In this document: positions 7,614 to 16,317 of the stretch, in pieces
How positions within the stretch are numbered: the first letter of the stretch is position 1
How the letters are laid out: the number at the start of each line of letters is the position of its first letter
Assembly (NCBI RefSeq): GCF_001659785.1
Contig: NZ_CP015961.1
Span: 992,001-1,056,000, forward strand
Origin: Dietzia timorensis
GTDB lineage: Bacteria > Actinomycetota > Actinomycetes > Mycobacteriales > Mycobacteriaceae
Reading direction: 5' to 3'
Length of the DNA: 64,000 nucleotides
The notes under the pieces: model-generated
The model's database searches: none
What the model was told of the DNA's origin: nothing
Seen by the model: the letters and a program-made list of their open reading frames with translations, nothing else
Program-made: the position numbers and the translations under genes

Positions 7614-8999
7614 TCAGCTGCGCGCTGCCTCCCAGGCGGCGTAGCTGCCCTCGAGCTCGACAATGTCGAAGCCCTGGCGGCGCAGCATCGAGGACACGAC
7701 GCTGTTCCTCGCCCCGGACTGGCAGAACGTGACCAGCGGTCCATCGCTCGGCAGCGCGTCCAGCGTCCAGTGGGCCTTTCCTCCCGGGAGGTGGAGCGCA
7801 CCGTCGATGGTTCCGGCGTCGAATTCCGTCTGCTCGCGGACGTCGACGAGCGCGGCGTAGTCGGTGTCGGACAGGTCGTCGACGGCGACCAGCTTCGGCA
7901 CTTGGGTGAGATCGGCGTCCGCGGGGGAGAAGTAGTCGACCTCGTTGTCGACGCCGACGCGCACGAAGGCGTCCGAGCAATCGCGAGCGAGCTCGGCGTC
8001 ATCGGTGGCGATGATCAGCCGGCGGTGTTCGCTGTCGGGATCGATGGTCCACGCGGCGAACTTGGACGCGTTTGCTCCCGCGGGAATGTTGAGCGAGCCC
8101 GGGTAGGTGCCCGAATGCACGGCGTGCTGATCTCGCGGATCGACGACGATGGCTTCCTCGTCGCGTACGAGACCGTCCACGGCTTCCGACTCCAATTCGT
8201 CGGGGCGGTGGCGCTGGCCGAGCAGCGCAGGCCCCTCCTTGTTGAGGCGCTTCATCCTGGAGAAGTACGTCGGCGCGTCCGGCTGTCCTTCGAGAAGCGA
8301 GTCGATGAAGCCCTGCTCATCATCGTTTTCCACGAACGGCGCCCACCAGGCGGTCGCGCGCTCGTAGCCGACGGTCGTCGATGGGACGGCGCCCAACGAT
8401 TTGCCGCACGGGCTTCCCGCCCCGTGTGCCGGGAACACCTGCACGTAGTCGGGCATGGTGAGGAAGGTGTTCTTCAAGCTGCGGAAGAGGTCCTTCGCGC
8501 CGGTGAAGCGCGTGTCCTCGCCGCCGGCGGCCTCATCGAGGAGGTCGGGGCGCCCGACATCGCCGACGAACACGAAATCGCCGGTGAGCATGTAGCCGGG
8601 CTCGTCCGCCACGGCGCCGTCGGTGATGAGAAAGGTGAGGTGCTCCGGGGTGTGGCCGGGCGTATGCACCGCCTCGACGGTGATGTTGCCGAGGGTGATC
8701 GTGTCTCCCGTGTGCAGCCGCTCGGCCTCGAACCCGTACTGCCAGTCCTCGCCGCCTTCGCCCGAGACGTACAGGGTGGCGCCCGTGGTCGCGGCGAGCT
8801 CGCGGCTCCCGGAAAGGTAGTCGGCGTGGATGTGGGTTTCGGTGACGGCCTCGATCGTCAAGCCGTGCTTGGCGGCCAGGTCGAGGTAGACCGAGACGTC
8901 GCGACGCGGGTCGACGACGAGCGCCGTGTTCTTCTTCTGGCAGGCGATCATGAAGCTCGCGTGTGCGAGTCCGTCCTCATAGACGCGTTCGAAAAGCAT
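7614..8999 (-). CDS. cstB: CstB-like persulfide dioxygenase-rhodanese fusion
   Basis: The product has 461 residues. Residues 1 to about 240 form a metallo-beta-lactamase fold with THIHADYLSG at 55-64, the pattern of the non-heme iron persulfide dioxygenase/CstB group, and further metal ligands in HTPGHTPEH and FPAHGAG. Two rhodanese-like domains follow. The first (about 265-355) lacks an active cysteine; the second (about 365-461) carries the CxxGxR loop CQSGAR with Cys426. The architecture matches staphylococcal CstB, which oxidises persulfides and releases thiosulfate. The start is the ATG at 8999, because upstream frame extension crosses the operator region. A CstR-type palindrome lies 38 bp upstream. 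The symbol is given by architecture and context. Confidence 0.88.
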   Translation of the reverse strand: MLFERVYEDGLAHASFMIACQKKNTALVVDPRRDVSVYLDLAAKHGLTIEAVTETHIHADYLSGSRELAATTGATLYVSGEGGEDWQYGFEAERLHTGDTITLGNITVEAVHTPGHTPEHLTFLITDGAVADEPGYMLTGDFVFVGDVGRPDLLDEAAGGEDTRFTGAKDLFRSLKNTFLTMPDYVQVFPAHGAGSPCGKSLGAVPSTTVGYERATAWWAPFVENDDEQGFIDSLLEGQPDAPTYFSRMKRLNKEGPALLGQRHRPDELESEAVDGLVRDEEAIVVDPRDQHAVHSGTYPGSLNIPAGANASKFAAWTIDPDSEHRRLIIATDDAELARDCSDAFVRVGVDNEVDYFSPADADLTQVPKLVAVDDLSDTDYAALVDVREQTEFDAGTIDGALHLPGGKAHWTLDALPSDGPLVTFCQSGARNSVVSSMLRRQGFDIVELEGSYAAWEAARS

Positions 9000-9036
9000 A
9001 ATCACTCCAATTCGTGTGGTGACAACGTTGAGAATA

Positions 9037-9052
9037 ATACCCCCTGGGGTAT
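9037..9052. promoter_or_regulatory. CstR/CsoR-type operator 1 (upstream of the cstB-like gene)
   Basis: ATACCCCCTGGGGTAT is a 16-bp dyad of the kind bound by CsoR-family repressors, especially CstR. It lies 38 bp before the start of the cstB-like gene and about 100 bp before cstR. It is the exact reverse complement of the site at 10286-10301. Confidence 0.85.
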
Positions 9053-9065
9053 ATTGCAAGGATGA

Positions 9066-9413
<348 letters not shown>

Positions 9414-9452
9414 GCGTCGGTCGGGGCCCGCGTGGCGCTCCCGATTTTTCCG

Positions 9453-10250
9453 CTAACCGAGGACTCTGGGGAGGCTCTGCGCCGCGGTCGCCAGCGCGAC
9501 GACGAGGAGAATGCCGGCAAAGGCGAGCTTCAGCGTGCGTGGCTCGACGCGGCGCGACACCGCGGTGCCGGCAAACGCGCCGGCCACCGTGGCGGCGGAC
9601 ATCGCGGCAATGGCCGGCCAGGGGAGCGAGGTCGCGGTCTCGGCGTGGAGGCCGAGCGAGATCGCGCCGTTGATGGCGACGATGACCAACGACGTGCCCA
9701 CCGCGCTGGTGATCGGCACTCCGAGTGCGATCGTCAGGGCGGGGACGACGAGAAAACCGCCACCCACCCCGAACATGCCGGTGAGGAAGCCCGTGGCCGT
9801 CGCGGTGGCGAGGGTGACCGCTCGTGTGCGCCACTTCGGCGCCCTGCGATCGCCGGTCTCGGCGGCGTTCTCCGATCGAGTGCCGCGAAACATCGTGAAC
9901 GCAACGACGGCGAGGATCACCGCAAAGAGGCTCATCAACACGTCTTCGTCGACCATGCCGGCGACTCGGCTACCGAGGAAAGCGCCCGGTAGGCCGGCGA
10001 GGCCGAAGGCAATGCCCAGCGTAAAGCGGATACTTGTGCCTGTGCCTGTGCCTGTGCTCGAGCTTGTTCCCCGCTGGGCGATTCCGGCCAGCGCGCCGGT
10101 TCCGACGACGACGAGGGAGGCCACGGTCGCCTCGTGTGGAGGTAGGCCGAGCCCGAAGGTCAGTAGCGGAACCGCCAAAATGGCGCCGCCGCCTCCCAGG
10201 CTTCCGACCAGAAGTCCGACGATCAGTCCGCCGACAATCGCGATAACCAC
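9453..10250 (-). CDS. tauE: TauE/SafE family sulfite exporter
   Basis: The product has 265 residues, with two similar halves of hydrophobic segments (GLLVGSLGGGGAILAVPLL in the first, GFLTGMFGVGGGFLVVPAL in the second), the signature of the TauE/SafE family. Members move sulfite or other organosulfur anions across the membrane. I chose the GTG at 10250 because GGAGG stands 7 bp before it and the start leads straight into the first membrane segment. A CstR-type operator lies 36 bp upstream. Exporting sulfite formed from persulfide oxidation fits its neighbours. A Thr-Gly dipeptide repeat after the second segment comes from a hexamer repeat in the DNA. Confidence 0.9.
   Translation of the reverse strand: MVIAIVGGLIVGLLVGSLGGGGAILAVPLLTFGLGLPPHEATVASLVVVGTGALAGIAQRGTSSSTGTGTGTSIRFTLGIAFGLAGLPGAFLGSRVAGMVDEDVLMSLFAVILAVVAFTMFRGTRSENAAETGDRRAPKWRTRAVTLATATATGFLTGMFGVGGGFLVVPALTIALGVPITSAVGTSLVIVAINGAISLGLHAETATSLPWPAIAAMSAATVAGAFAGTAVSRRVEPRTLKLAFAGILLVVALATAAQSLPRVLG
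10035..10058. repeat. Hexamer tandem repeat inside tauE
   Basis: Four copies of TGTGCC (the last ends in T) lie inside tauE and encode alternating Thr-Gly in a loop between membrane segments. The unit length is a multiple of three, so copy-number change would lengthen or shorten the loop without shifting the frame. Confidence 0.8.
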
Positions 10251-10285
10251 AAATGACCCTCCTCGAGTGGGTGTCGACTGCCAAT

Positions 10286-10301
10286 ATACCCCAGGGGGTA
10301 T
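10286..10301. promoter_or_regulatory. CstR/CsoR-type operator 3 (upstream of tauE)
   Basis: ATACCCCAGGGGGTAT lies 36 bp before the tauE start and is identical, on the opposite strand, to operator 1. It ties tauE to the cstR/cstB-like control unit. Confidence 0.85.
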
Positions 10302-10421
10302 ATGAAGCAAGTGGGCTTTGCGGAGAATGGCCGAGGAGGACGCCCGGATCGAGCTGATCGATGCGCAGGGGCTGAGAGTGAAGTCGAGTACGTGGGTGTA
10401 GAAGCGGCGTAGGCTCGGGAC

Positions 10422-10862
10422 ATGAAGACGCACACGGAAAGTCGCGTAATTCCACGCTCGCAGAACATCGCCCGCTACGCGCTCGGCGGATTCATGTCGT
10501 TTGCCGGCATCGCGCACCTGACGTTTGCACGGCAGGAGTTCCAGGCTCAGGTGCCGGACTGGTTCCCGCTCGGCGAGGACTTCACCGTCCTTGCCTCCGG
10601 AGTTGCCGAGGTAGGGCTCGGCGCTGCGCTCCTGGGATTTCCGCAACGTCGCCGTCAGGCCGGTATCGCACTGGCGGTGTTCTACGTATTGATCTTCCCC
10701 GGGAACATCGCGCAATACGCCGAAGGAACCGACGGCTTTGGGCTCGACACCGACGGCAAGCGATTGGCGCGGCTGTTTTTCCAACCGCCGCTGATAGCGG
10801 CTGCGCTGTGGGCCGGCGGAATCCCGAAGCGTGCTCGCCGCAACACCGCACGGCGACGATAG
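10422..10862 (+). CDS. DoxX-like membrane protein
   Basis: The product has 146 residues and about four hydrophobic segments. It begins [35 protein letters not shown]. The segment [14 protein letters not shown] and the later [15 protein letters not shown] match the DoxX/YphA-type membrane family (roles in thiosulfate:quinone reductase subunits or unknown). It is divergent from tauE, with the CstR-type operator 120 bp upstream, so control by CstR is possible but not shown. It ends 65 bp before thiM in the same direction. Confidence 0.78.
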   Translation: MKTHTESRVIPRSQNIARYALGGFMSFAGIAHLTFARQEFQAQVPDWFPLGEDFTVLASGVAEVGLGAALLGFPQRRRQAGIALAVFYVLIFPGNIAQYAEGTDGFGLDTDGKRLARLFFQPPLIAAALWAGGIPKRARRNTARRR

Positions 10863-10927
10863 AACAGAACGACGGTGGGAATCGCCCAGCTCCGGTCCTG
10901 GGAACATCGAACGGGAGGACTTTGCCG

Positions 10928-11740
10928 ATGAGGTCCGACGATCCAGCGGACGTGACTGACCGCAGCGCCGAACTGCTCGAGGTGTTGCGTGAACGATCGC
11001 CGCTCGTGCAGAACATCACCAACGCAGTGGCGACGAACTTCACCGCGAACGTGCTCTTGGCGATCGGCGCCTCCCCGGCGATGGTCGACATCCCCACCGA
11101 GGCGGAGGAGTTCGCGCGCATCGCGTCCGGCGTGCTCATCAACCTCGGGACCCCGCACGAGGAGGCGAGAGCGGCCATGCCGGCGACCGCGCAGGCCGCG
11201 CGGGCGTCCGACACCCCCTGGGTGCTGGACCCGGTCGCGGTGGGGGCGCTTCCGGTGCGCACGACCCTCGCCCGCGAGCTTGTCGCGCTGCGGCCGACGA
11301 TCGTGCGCGGCAACGCCTCGGAGATCCTTTCTCTCGCCGGGTTCGGGGAAGGCGGGCGAGGCGTCGAGTCCACGGACTCTCCCGAGGGCGCACTGGACGC
11401 GGCGCTCTCGTTGGCACGCGAGCACGGCGCGGTCGTCGCCGTTTCGGGGCCGACCGACGTGATAACCGACGGCCGGCAGGTGATGAGGGTGAGCAACGGG
11501 CACCCGCTGCTCACGAAGGTCACCGGAGCCGGGTGCGCCCTGGGCGCGGTGATGGCGGCATTCGCCTCGCTCGAGTCTGATGCTTTGGTCGCGGCCATCG
11601 CGGCTACCTCCGTCTACACCATCGCCGCGGAGCTGGCGGCCGAGAAATCGTCCGGCCCGGGAAGTTTCGCCGCGGCGTTCGTGGACGAGCTGGCACGCAT
11701 CGATGCGGACACCGTTCGCGCCCGAATGGCCGTGGCATGA
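10928..11740 (+). CDS. thiM: Hydroxyethylthiazole kinase ThiM
   Basis: This encodes 270 residues of the ribokinase-like ThiM family. It begins with [30 protein letters not shown] (family hallmark, shown in part: [18 protein letters not shown]), has [10 protein letters not shown] in the centre, and has the active-site loop [15 protein letters not shown] near residues 197-211. It phosphorylates 4-methyl-5-hydroxyethylthiazole for thiamine salvage. The ATG at 10928 has GGGAGG about 9 bp upstream. Its TGA overlaps the thiE start by 4 bp. I see no TPP riboswitch in the 65 bp before it. Confidence 0.93.
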   Translation: MRSDDPADVTDRSAELLEVLRERSPLVQNITNAVATNFTANVLLAIGASPAMVDIPTEAEEFARIASGVLINLGTPHEEARAAMPATAQAARASDTPWVLDPVAVGALPVRTTLARELVALRPTIVRGNASEILSLAGFGEGGRGVESTDSPEGALDAALSLAREHGAVVAVSGPTDVITDGRQVMRVSNGHPLLTKVTGAGCALGAVMAAFASLESDALVAAIAATSVYTIAAELAAEKSSGPGSFAAAFVDELARIDADTVRARMAVA

Positions 11741-12417
11741 CCTCCCGCGTCGATCCCGGTTACCTACGCACCTATCTCGTGACCGACCCGGTGCTGTGCG
11801 GGGCGCGCGGCGTGCTGTCCGTCATCGAGTCGGCTGTGGCCGGAGGGGCGACCACGGTGCAGATCCGGGATAAGACTGCTGGCGGGCGGGAGCTGTTCGA
11901 GCTCGTCTGCCGGGCGGCGGAGCTCACCGACGGGAAGGCGACGTTGCTCGTCAACGACCGAGTGGACGTGTACAGCGCCGCGAAGGCGGTGGGCGCCGCC
12001 GTCGACGGAGTTCACCTCGGACAAGAAGACCTGCCGGTCGCGGCGGTCCGCAAGGCAATCGGACCGGACGCCGTCATCGGATTATCGGCGGACACGCATG
12101 CCCACCTCGACGAGGTCCACGCGCTTGGTCCGGGGACCGTCGACTATCTGGGCGTCGGGGCGATCCGGGAAACCAGCACCAAGGCGGATCATCCCGCGCC
12201 GCTGGGGTACGTGGGATTCGCGCAGGTCGCCGCGGCTACGACACTGCCGTGCGTGGCAATCGGGGGAGTGCAGGCCCGCGACACCCTCGCGCTGCGCGAA
12301 GCGGGCGCCGCAGGAGTGGCGACCGTGTCGGCGATATGCGCCGCCGACGATCCAAGACGCGCGGCCCGCGAATTCGCCCAGGCGTGGGATGCGGCCGAGG
12401 CGCCAAGCGGAAAGTAG
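11737..12417 (+). CDS. thiE: Thiamine-phosphate synthase ThiE
   Basis: This encodes 226 residues with the TIM-barrel thiamine phosphate synthase pattern. Seen are [19 protein letters not shown] (pyrophosphate/pyrimidine site), [48 protein letters not shown] and the phosphate loop [28 protein letters not shown] (in part). It joins the thiazole phosphate made by ThiM with HMP pyrophosphate. It starts by ATGA overlap with thiM, so the two are translationally coupled. Together they form a salvage-type pair; other thi genes are not in the window. Confidence 0.94.
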   Translation: MTSRVDPGYLRTYLVTDPVLCGARGVLSVIESAVAGGATTVQIRDKTAGGRELFELVCRAAELTDGKATLLVNDRVDVYSAAKAVGAAVDGVHLGQEDLPVAAVRKAIGPDAVIGLSADTHAHLDEVHALGPGTVDYLGVGAIRETSTKADHPAPLGYVGFAQVAAATTLPCVAIGGVQARDTLALREAGAAGVATVSAICAADDPRRAAREFAQAWDAAEAPSGK

Positions 12418-12428
12418 GGGCTTACGCT

Positions 12429-12448
12429 TTCTACCTTTCGGGGTAGAA
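12429..12448. promoter_or_regulatory. Perfect inverted repeat, probable VapBC operator 1
   Basis: TTCTACC-N6-GGTAGAA has perfect 7-bp arms and ends 8 bp before the vapB start. VapBC complexes bind such dyads to repress their own operon. It overlaps where the promoter or leader should lie. Confidence 0.7.
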
Positions 12449-12456
12449 TTTGGGGC

Positions 12457-12693
12457 ATGGCCACTCTCAATATCAAAGATCCGCGCGTCCACGAGCTCGC
12501 TACAGAGCTCGCGCGTCGACGCGGCACCACGGCTACGGCGGTCGTTCGGGATGCGCTTGAGAAAGAGCTGGACGAGACACCCGTTCCTATCGACATCAAG
12601 AAAATCGAAGCGCTGCAACAACGAGCAAGAGAACTAAATCTTGCCTGGTATTCGGACGAGGATTTGTACGACGAGGACGGTCTGCCGAAATGA
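12457..12693 (+). CDS. vapB: VapB-type antitoxin
   Basis: This encodes 78 residues. The N-terminal MATLNIKDPRVHELATELARRRGTTATAVVRDALEKEL (read in part) has the ribbon-helix-helix form of the VapB/Rv0623-type antitoxins. The acidic C-terminal tail LAWYSDEDLYDEDGLPK probably wraps the toxin. It overlaps vapC by 4 bp. A 20-bp dyad just upstream suggests autoregulation. Antitoxins of this kind block their PIN-domain RNase partner. Confidence 0.88.
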   Translation: MATLNIKDPRVHELATELARRRGTTATAVVRDALEKELDETPVPIDIKKIEALQQRARELNLAWYSDEDLYDEDGLPK

Positions 12694-13079
12694 TCATCGA
12701 CACTTCAGCGATGGTGTCGATACTCAGAGGCGAGAACGATGCAGGAGTTCTCCTCGATGTTGTTTCAGGTGCTCGGCAGCGAAATGTATCTGCGGCGTCG
12801 ATTCTCGAACTGACCATTGTCTTGTCCGACCCCACCGATTCTCTTATCGATGACTTTCTCGACGACGCGAAGATCGTCGTGCTCGACGTTGATACCGACC
12901 ACCTGCGATGGGCCAGGCACGCGCATCGCATTTATGGTCGAGGCTCAGGATCGCCTGCGAAATTGAATTTCGGCGACTGCCTGGTATACGGTGCCGCCAA
13001 GGCGACCGCCTCGCCCCTTCTCTATAAGGGAAACGACTTCTCGCACACGGACGTTCGGCCAGCCGTGCGGGTGCGGTGA
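12690..13079 (+). CDS. vapC: VapC toxin, PIN-domain ribonuclease
   Basis: This encodes 129 residues with a full PIN-domain acidic set: D4 in MIIDTSAMV, E40 in SILELTIVL, D96 in NFGDCLVYG and D116 in YKGNDF. The sequence SPAKLNFGDCLVYGAA is typical of Mycobacterium-type VapC toxins, which cut tRNA or rRNA. It is translationally coupled to vapB by ATGA. It is convergent with the aldehyde dehydrogenase gene 18 bp downstream. Confidence 0.9.
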   Translation: MIIDTSAMVSILRGENDAGVLLDVVSGARQRNVSAASILELTIVLSDPTDSLIDDFLDDAKIVVLDVDTDHLRWARHAHRIYGRGSGSPAKLNFGDCLVYGAAKATASPLLYKGNDFSHTDVRPAVRVR

Positions 13080-13097
13080 CGAGACTTCAGAAGTTCC

Positions 13098-14564
13098 CTA
13101 CACCCCGTAGCCGATGGACTTGTACTCGAGGAACTCCTCGAAGCCTGCCTCCCCCATCTCGCGCCCGATGCCCGACTGTTTGACGCCGCCGAACGGCATG
13201 TCCTGGCCGAAATACTGCCCGCCATTGACGGACAGGGTGCCGGTGCGCATGCCGCGGACGGCGCGCTCGATGCGGTCCGGGTCGGTACCCCACACGGCAC
13301 CGGAGAGCCCGTACGGATTGTCGTTCGCCAGCCGTACGGCGTCATCGTCTCCATCGTGGGGAAGGATGACGAGCACAGGACCGAAGATCTCCTCCTGCGC
13401 GACGCGCGAATGCGGGTCGAGCCCGGAAATGAGGGTCGGCGTGTACCAATTGCCGCCGCCGGTCGGGGAGTCGAAGACTTCGCCGCCGATTTCGATCGTG
13501 CCGCCCTCCTTCTTGGCGAGCTCGACGTAGCCCGAGACGCGCTCGAGCTGGCGCGGGGAGATGATCGGCCCGCACATCGTGCCCGGATCGTTCGGGTCGC
13601 CGGGGACGATGCCGGCCATCACGCCCTTGGTGGTCTCGATGGCCTCGCCCAGCTGCTCGCGCGGGACGATGAGGCGGGTGGTGAACACGCAGCCCTGGCC
13701 CGCGTGGAGGGTGCAGGTGATCGCGGTCATCATGCACGCGGTGGCGAGATCGGCGTCGTCGAGCACGATCGCCGCGGACTTGCCGCCGAGCTCGAGGAAC
13801 ACCTTCTTGAGAGTCGGCGCGGCCGAGGCCATGATGTGCCGGCCGGTTGCGCTCGAACCGGTGAAGGAGACGACGTCGACGTCGGGGGAGTCGACGAGGC
13901 GCTGGCCGGGATCGTTGCTTTCGCTCGTGACGACGTTGAACACTCCCGCGGGGAGGTCCGTGTCCGCCGCGGCGACGCCGAGTAGTGCGCCCGTCCACGG
14001 CGTATCCGGCGCGGGCTTGAGGACCACCGTGCACCCGGCGGCGAGCGCCGCGCCGATCTTCGCGAAGTTGATCTGGTGCGGGAAATTCCACGGCGTGATC
14101 GCCGCAACGACCCCGGCGCCCTCGCGGCGCACCTCGTGTCGCGAGGTAATTCCCATGAGCTCGTGGCTGCCCTTGTTCTCGGAATAGTCGAACTTCTCCG
14201 CCAGGTCGGCCCAATAGAGCAGGCCATTGATGGGATCTTCCATCTGTGGACCCGTGGTCATCGTGTGCGAGGTGCCGACCTCGGCGATCGTGACGGCTCG
14301 GATTTCTTCGAGGTCCGACGTCAGACGTGCGTGGAGTTGGCGCAGGCAGTGGGCGCGGAAGGCCGCGTCGCGGGTCCAGTCGGTGGTGTCGTAGGCGCGG
14401 CGGGCGGCGGCGATAGCGGCGTCGGCATCGCCTGGGGTGCCGTTGGCCGCGTGGCCGATCTGTTCGCCGGTGGCGGGATTGACGACCGGGTAGGTGCCGC
14501 CGTCGGTGGGGCGCAGCTCTCCGTCGATGAAGAGTGCCGAGGTGTCGTCGGGGAAGTAGCCCAT
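13098..14564 (-). CDS. NAD(P)-dependent aldehyde dehydrogenase
   Basis: The product has 488 residues and belongs to the aldehyde dehydrogenase superfamily. Seen are AAITPWNFPHQINFAKIGAA (in part), the NAD-loop FTGSSATGRHIM, the catalytic glutamate region FLELGGKSAAIVL, the catalytic cysteine in HAGQGCVFTTRLIV, and PFGGVKQSGIGREMGEAGFEEF near the end. The start ATG has AGAGGG 7 bp upstream. The closest types appear to be aldehyde dehydrogenases acting on aliphatic or aromatic aldehydes; the substrate cannot be set from sequence. It lies 150 bp downstream of the SRPBCC gene on the same strand. Confidence 0.9.
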   Translation of the reverse strand: MGYFPDDTSALFIDGELRPTDGGTYPVVNPATGEQIGHAANGTPGDADAAIAAARRAYDTTDWTRDAAFRAHCLRQLHARLTSDLEEIRAVTIAEVGTSHTMTTGPQMEDPINGLLYWADLAEKFDYSENKGSHELMGITSRHEVRREGAGVVAAITPWNFPHQINFAKIGAALAAGCTVVLKPAPDTPWTGALLGVAAADTDLPAGVFNVVTSESNDPGQRLVDSPDVDVVSFTGSSATGRHIMASAAPTLKKVFLELGGKSAAIVLDDADLATACMMTAITCTLHAGQGCVFTTRLIVPREQLGEAIETTKGVMAGIVPGDPNDPGTMCGPIISPRQLERVSGYVELAKKEGGTIEIGGEVFDSPTGGGNWYTPTLISGLDPHSRVAQEEIFGPVLVILPHDGDDDAVRLANDNPYGLSGAVWGTDPDRIERAVRGMRTGTLSVNGGQYFGQDMPFGGVKQSGIGREMGEAGFEEFLEYKSIGYGV

Positions 14565-14714
14565 TGGTGCCCTCTCGTCGTGCCGCGGCGTGGCGTGCCG
14601 GTGGCGTGTTGTGCCGGGGCACGCTGTGGCGCGGGCGCGTTGTGATGCGCACCACAGTAGGTGTGTTGCGGCGCGCGCGTCGGCGAGAGGCCGGTGGGTG
14701 GAACGGTATCTGGG

Positions 14715-15206
14715 CTAGGTGGCGAGCGAGTTGCCGAGTTCTGCCAGGGAATTGTCGAGGTACTCGGGCGGGAAGGGCGGCATGCCGCCGACCTCCTCGC
14801 GGAACTCATTGGGAGTGTCGTTCCAGTTGTAGGTGAGCGTGACGCGGGAGCCGTTTCCCTCGGGGGCGGGCTCGATGTCGTAGCGCCACCACCAACCGCC
14901 GGGCTGGTGATTGCCGTCCTCGCCAAGCGTGCCGGGGAGCCACGCGATGGTGCGGCCCGGCTCGAACTGGGTGACGACGTTGTGCATGTCGTAGGGGCCG
15001 CCGACCTGCTCGAGGTACATGTGGACGCCGAACATCTGACCCTTGGCGGTGATCGGCTCGGTGGTGATGGCGTCGCGCACCCAGTCGGTGGGCTCGGTGT
15101 GCTGGTGGTTCGCGGGGTCGCAGAGGAAGGCGAACACCGCGTCCGGTGCGGCGTCGATGTGGGCGGTGGCCTGGAGTTGTTCGTTGGTGGCGTCGGTGGC
15201 GCTCAT
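14715..15206 (-). CDS. SRPBCC (START/Bet v1-like) family protein
   Basis: The product has 163 residues and the layout of a polyketide-cyclase/Bet v1-like ligand-binding protein. An N-terminal strand, TAHIDAAPDAVFAFLCDPANH, is followed by the central AWLPGTLGEDGNHQPGGWWW and VTLTYNWNDTP and a C-terminal helix. Such proteins bind small hydrophobic ligands or act as toxin-like or cyclase domains; no specific role can be given. It may be cotranscribed with the downstream aldehyde dehydrogenase. Confidence 0.8.
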   Translation of the reverse strand: MSATDATNEQLQATAHIDAAPDAVFAFLCDPANHQHTEPTDWVRDAITTEPITAKGQMFGVHMYLEQVGGPYDMHNVVTQFEPGRTIAWLPGTLGEDGNHQPGGWWWRYDIEPAPEGNGSRVTLTYNWNDTPNEFREEVGGMPPFPPEYLDNSLAELGNSLAT

Positions 15207-15580
15207 GGTGGTTTGCTCCTTGTGCGTTGGCGTACTGCCAGGGTGACACGGGATCGAGCGCCGGATTGTTCCGATCGTGCTTCGGTTGGCCGGGGTTGGG
15301 AGCGCCTGGGTGTTTGGCTCTTGGAGGGCGAACCAATTTGTTGCGAGATTCTGTAGTCACTGTCTACAAAATTGCGAGATGAATGCGCACGGTTCGTGGT
15401 GCGGGAGTGAAACGCCGTGCAACTTAGTTTCGGTAGGAACAGATAGTTCGTCGGTATTTACGGCGCGTCTAGTAGCTGCATGTTCAAGGAGCCGAGATAG
15501 CGATTGTTTCCGAGGGTGTCTCTCGGATTCCGCATGCCAAGAGCGCGCAACACCTCGCACCGGACAACACTTAGTCGCGA
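15207..15580. other. Intergenic stretch with a drop in GC
   Basis: This 374-bp stretch has no gene that I can support. From about 15330 the base composition becomes clearly less GC-rich than its surroundings and stays so through the next gene to about 16310. Short open frames on both strands have no ribosome site and no protein-like composition. Confidence 0.6.
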
Positions 15581-16300
15581 CTAGAGCCCGCCGACCCGCA
15601 TCGCTGCCCACGACTCCTCCGGTACGGAATAGACAATTTCCACGAAGCGATCGACAAAGTCATCGGACTCTGCACGTTTCATCCACTGGCCTGCATCCTT
15701 CGCAGCGCGATACTCACTTACGAGCTCATTAAACACATCCCGCCCATACCACGCCGCCATCAACAACGCCGCTGCGCGAAACTGAAACAATTGGATACGC
15801 CCAGGAGGATGCGGCGAAAGGCCGGCATCCAATGCGCACGCCCTCAGGCCCTCACGCGATCCAGCAATCACATCAACCGCGCGCGCAATTTCCGGAACAC
15901 GTCGAACAAAATGTTCGTCAAACTCCTCAGTCGTCAACTCGAAGTCAATTTTGTTACCGCGTTTTACCCTCTCGCCGAAAAGATACATGCAATCAATATT
16001 TCGCCGACTACCCACGCCCTTGCCGAAAAGTTCATCCATCTCGGAGATTGTTTGTTCCGGAAGTGCGGACTTAAGGAGCGCAACTTCAGGGCGTAGGCCT
16101 AGCCAGCCTCCCATACGCGCACCTACTCTCTTTCCTGTATCAATCGATAAAATGACCTCACCAACACACCAGGGCAACTGATCGAAGGATCTCACCCATC
16201 TAGTCGAGTCGTTTTGGGAATTTACGTCGATTATGCTGTAGCCCGCAGCAGATAGCTTCTCATCGGCGTAGGCTTCCATTTTCCGACGATTTAAATACAT
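15581..16300 (-). CDS. Hypothetical protein in a low-GC islet
   Basis: This encodes 239 residues, starting at an ATG (16298-16300) preceded only by a weak purine stretch. I do not recognise the family. The product is soluble, has no signal peptide or membrane segment, and is rich in charged residues. It begins MYLNRRKMEAYADEKLSAAGY and has a tryptophan-containing middle (RWVRSFDQLPWCVGEVI). Its base composition is much more AT-rich than the genes on both sides, which points to recent transfer. It lies 17 bp after the stop of the helicase gene on the same strand and could be read from it. Defence or immunity functions are possible but cannot be shown. Confidence 0.7.
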   Translation of the reverse strand: MYLNRRKMEAYADEKLSAAGYSIIDVNSQNDSTRWVRSFDQLPWCVGEVILSIDTGKRVGARMGGWLGLRPEVALLKSALPEQTISEMDELFGKGVGSRRNIDCMYLFGERVKRGNKIDFELTTEEFDEHFVRRVPEIARAVDVIAGSREGLRACALDAGLSPHPPGRIQLFQFRAAALLMAAWYGRDVFNELVSEYRAAKDAGQWMKRAESDDFVDRFVEIVYSVPEESWAAMRVGGL

Positions 16301-16317
16301 GTTTTTCACGCAACCTT

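Noticed and set aside
10863-10927. Possible TPP riboswitch before thiM
   Set aside because: The gap is only 65 bp and the CUGAGA and ACCUGA-type core motifs are absent.
15277-15732. Rightward open frame in the low-GC stretch
   Set aside because: It runs into the antisense of the 239-residue gene, has no ribosome site and has an irregular composition.
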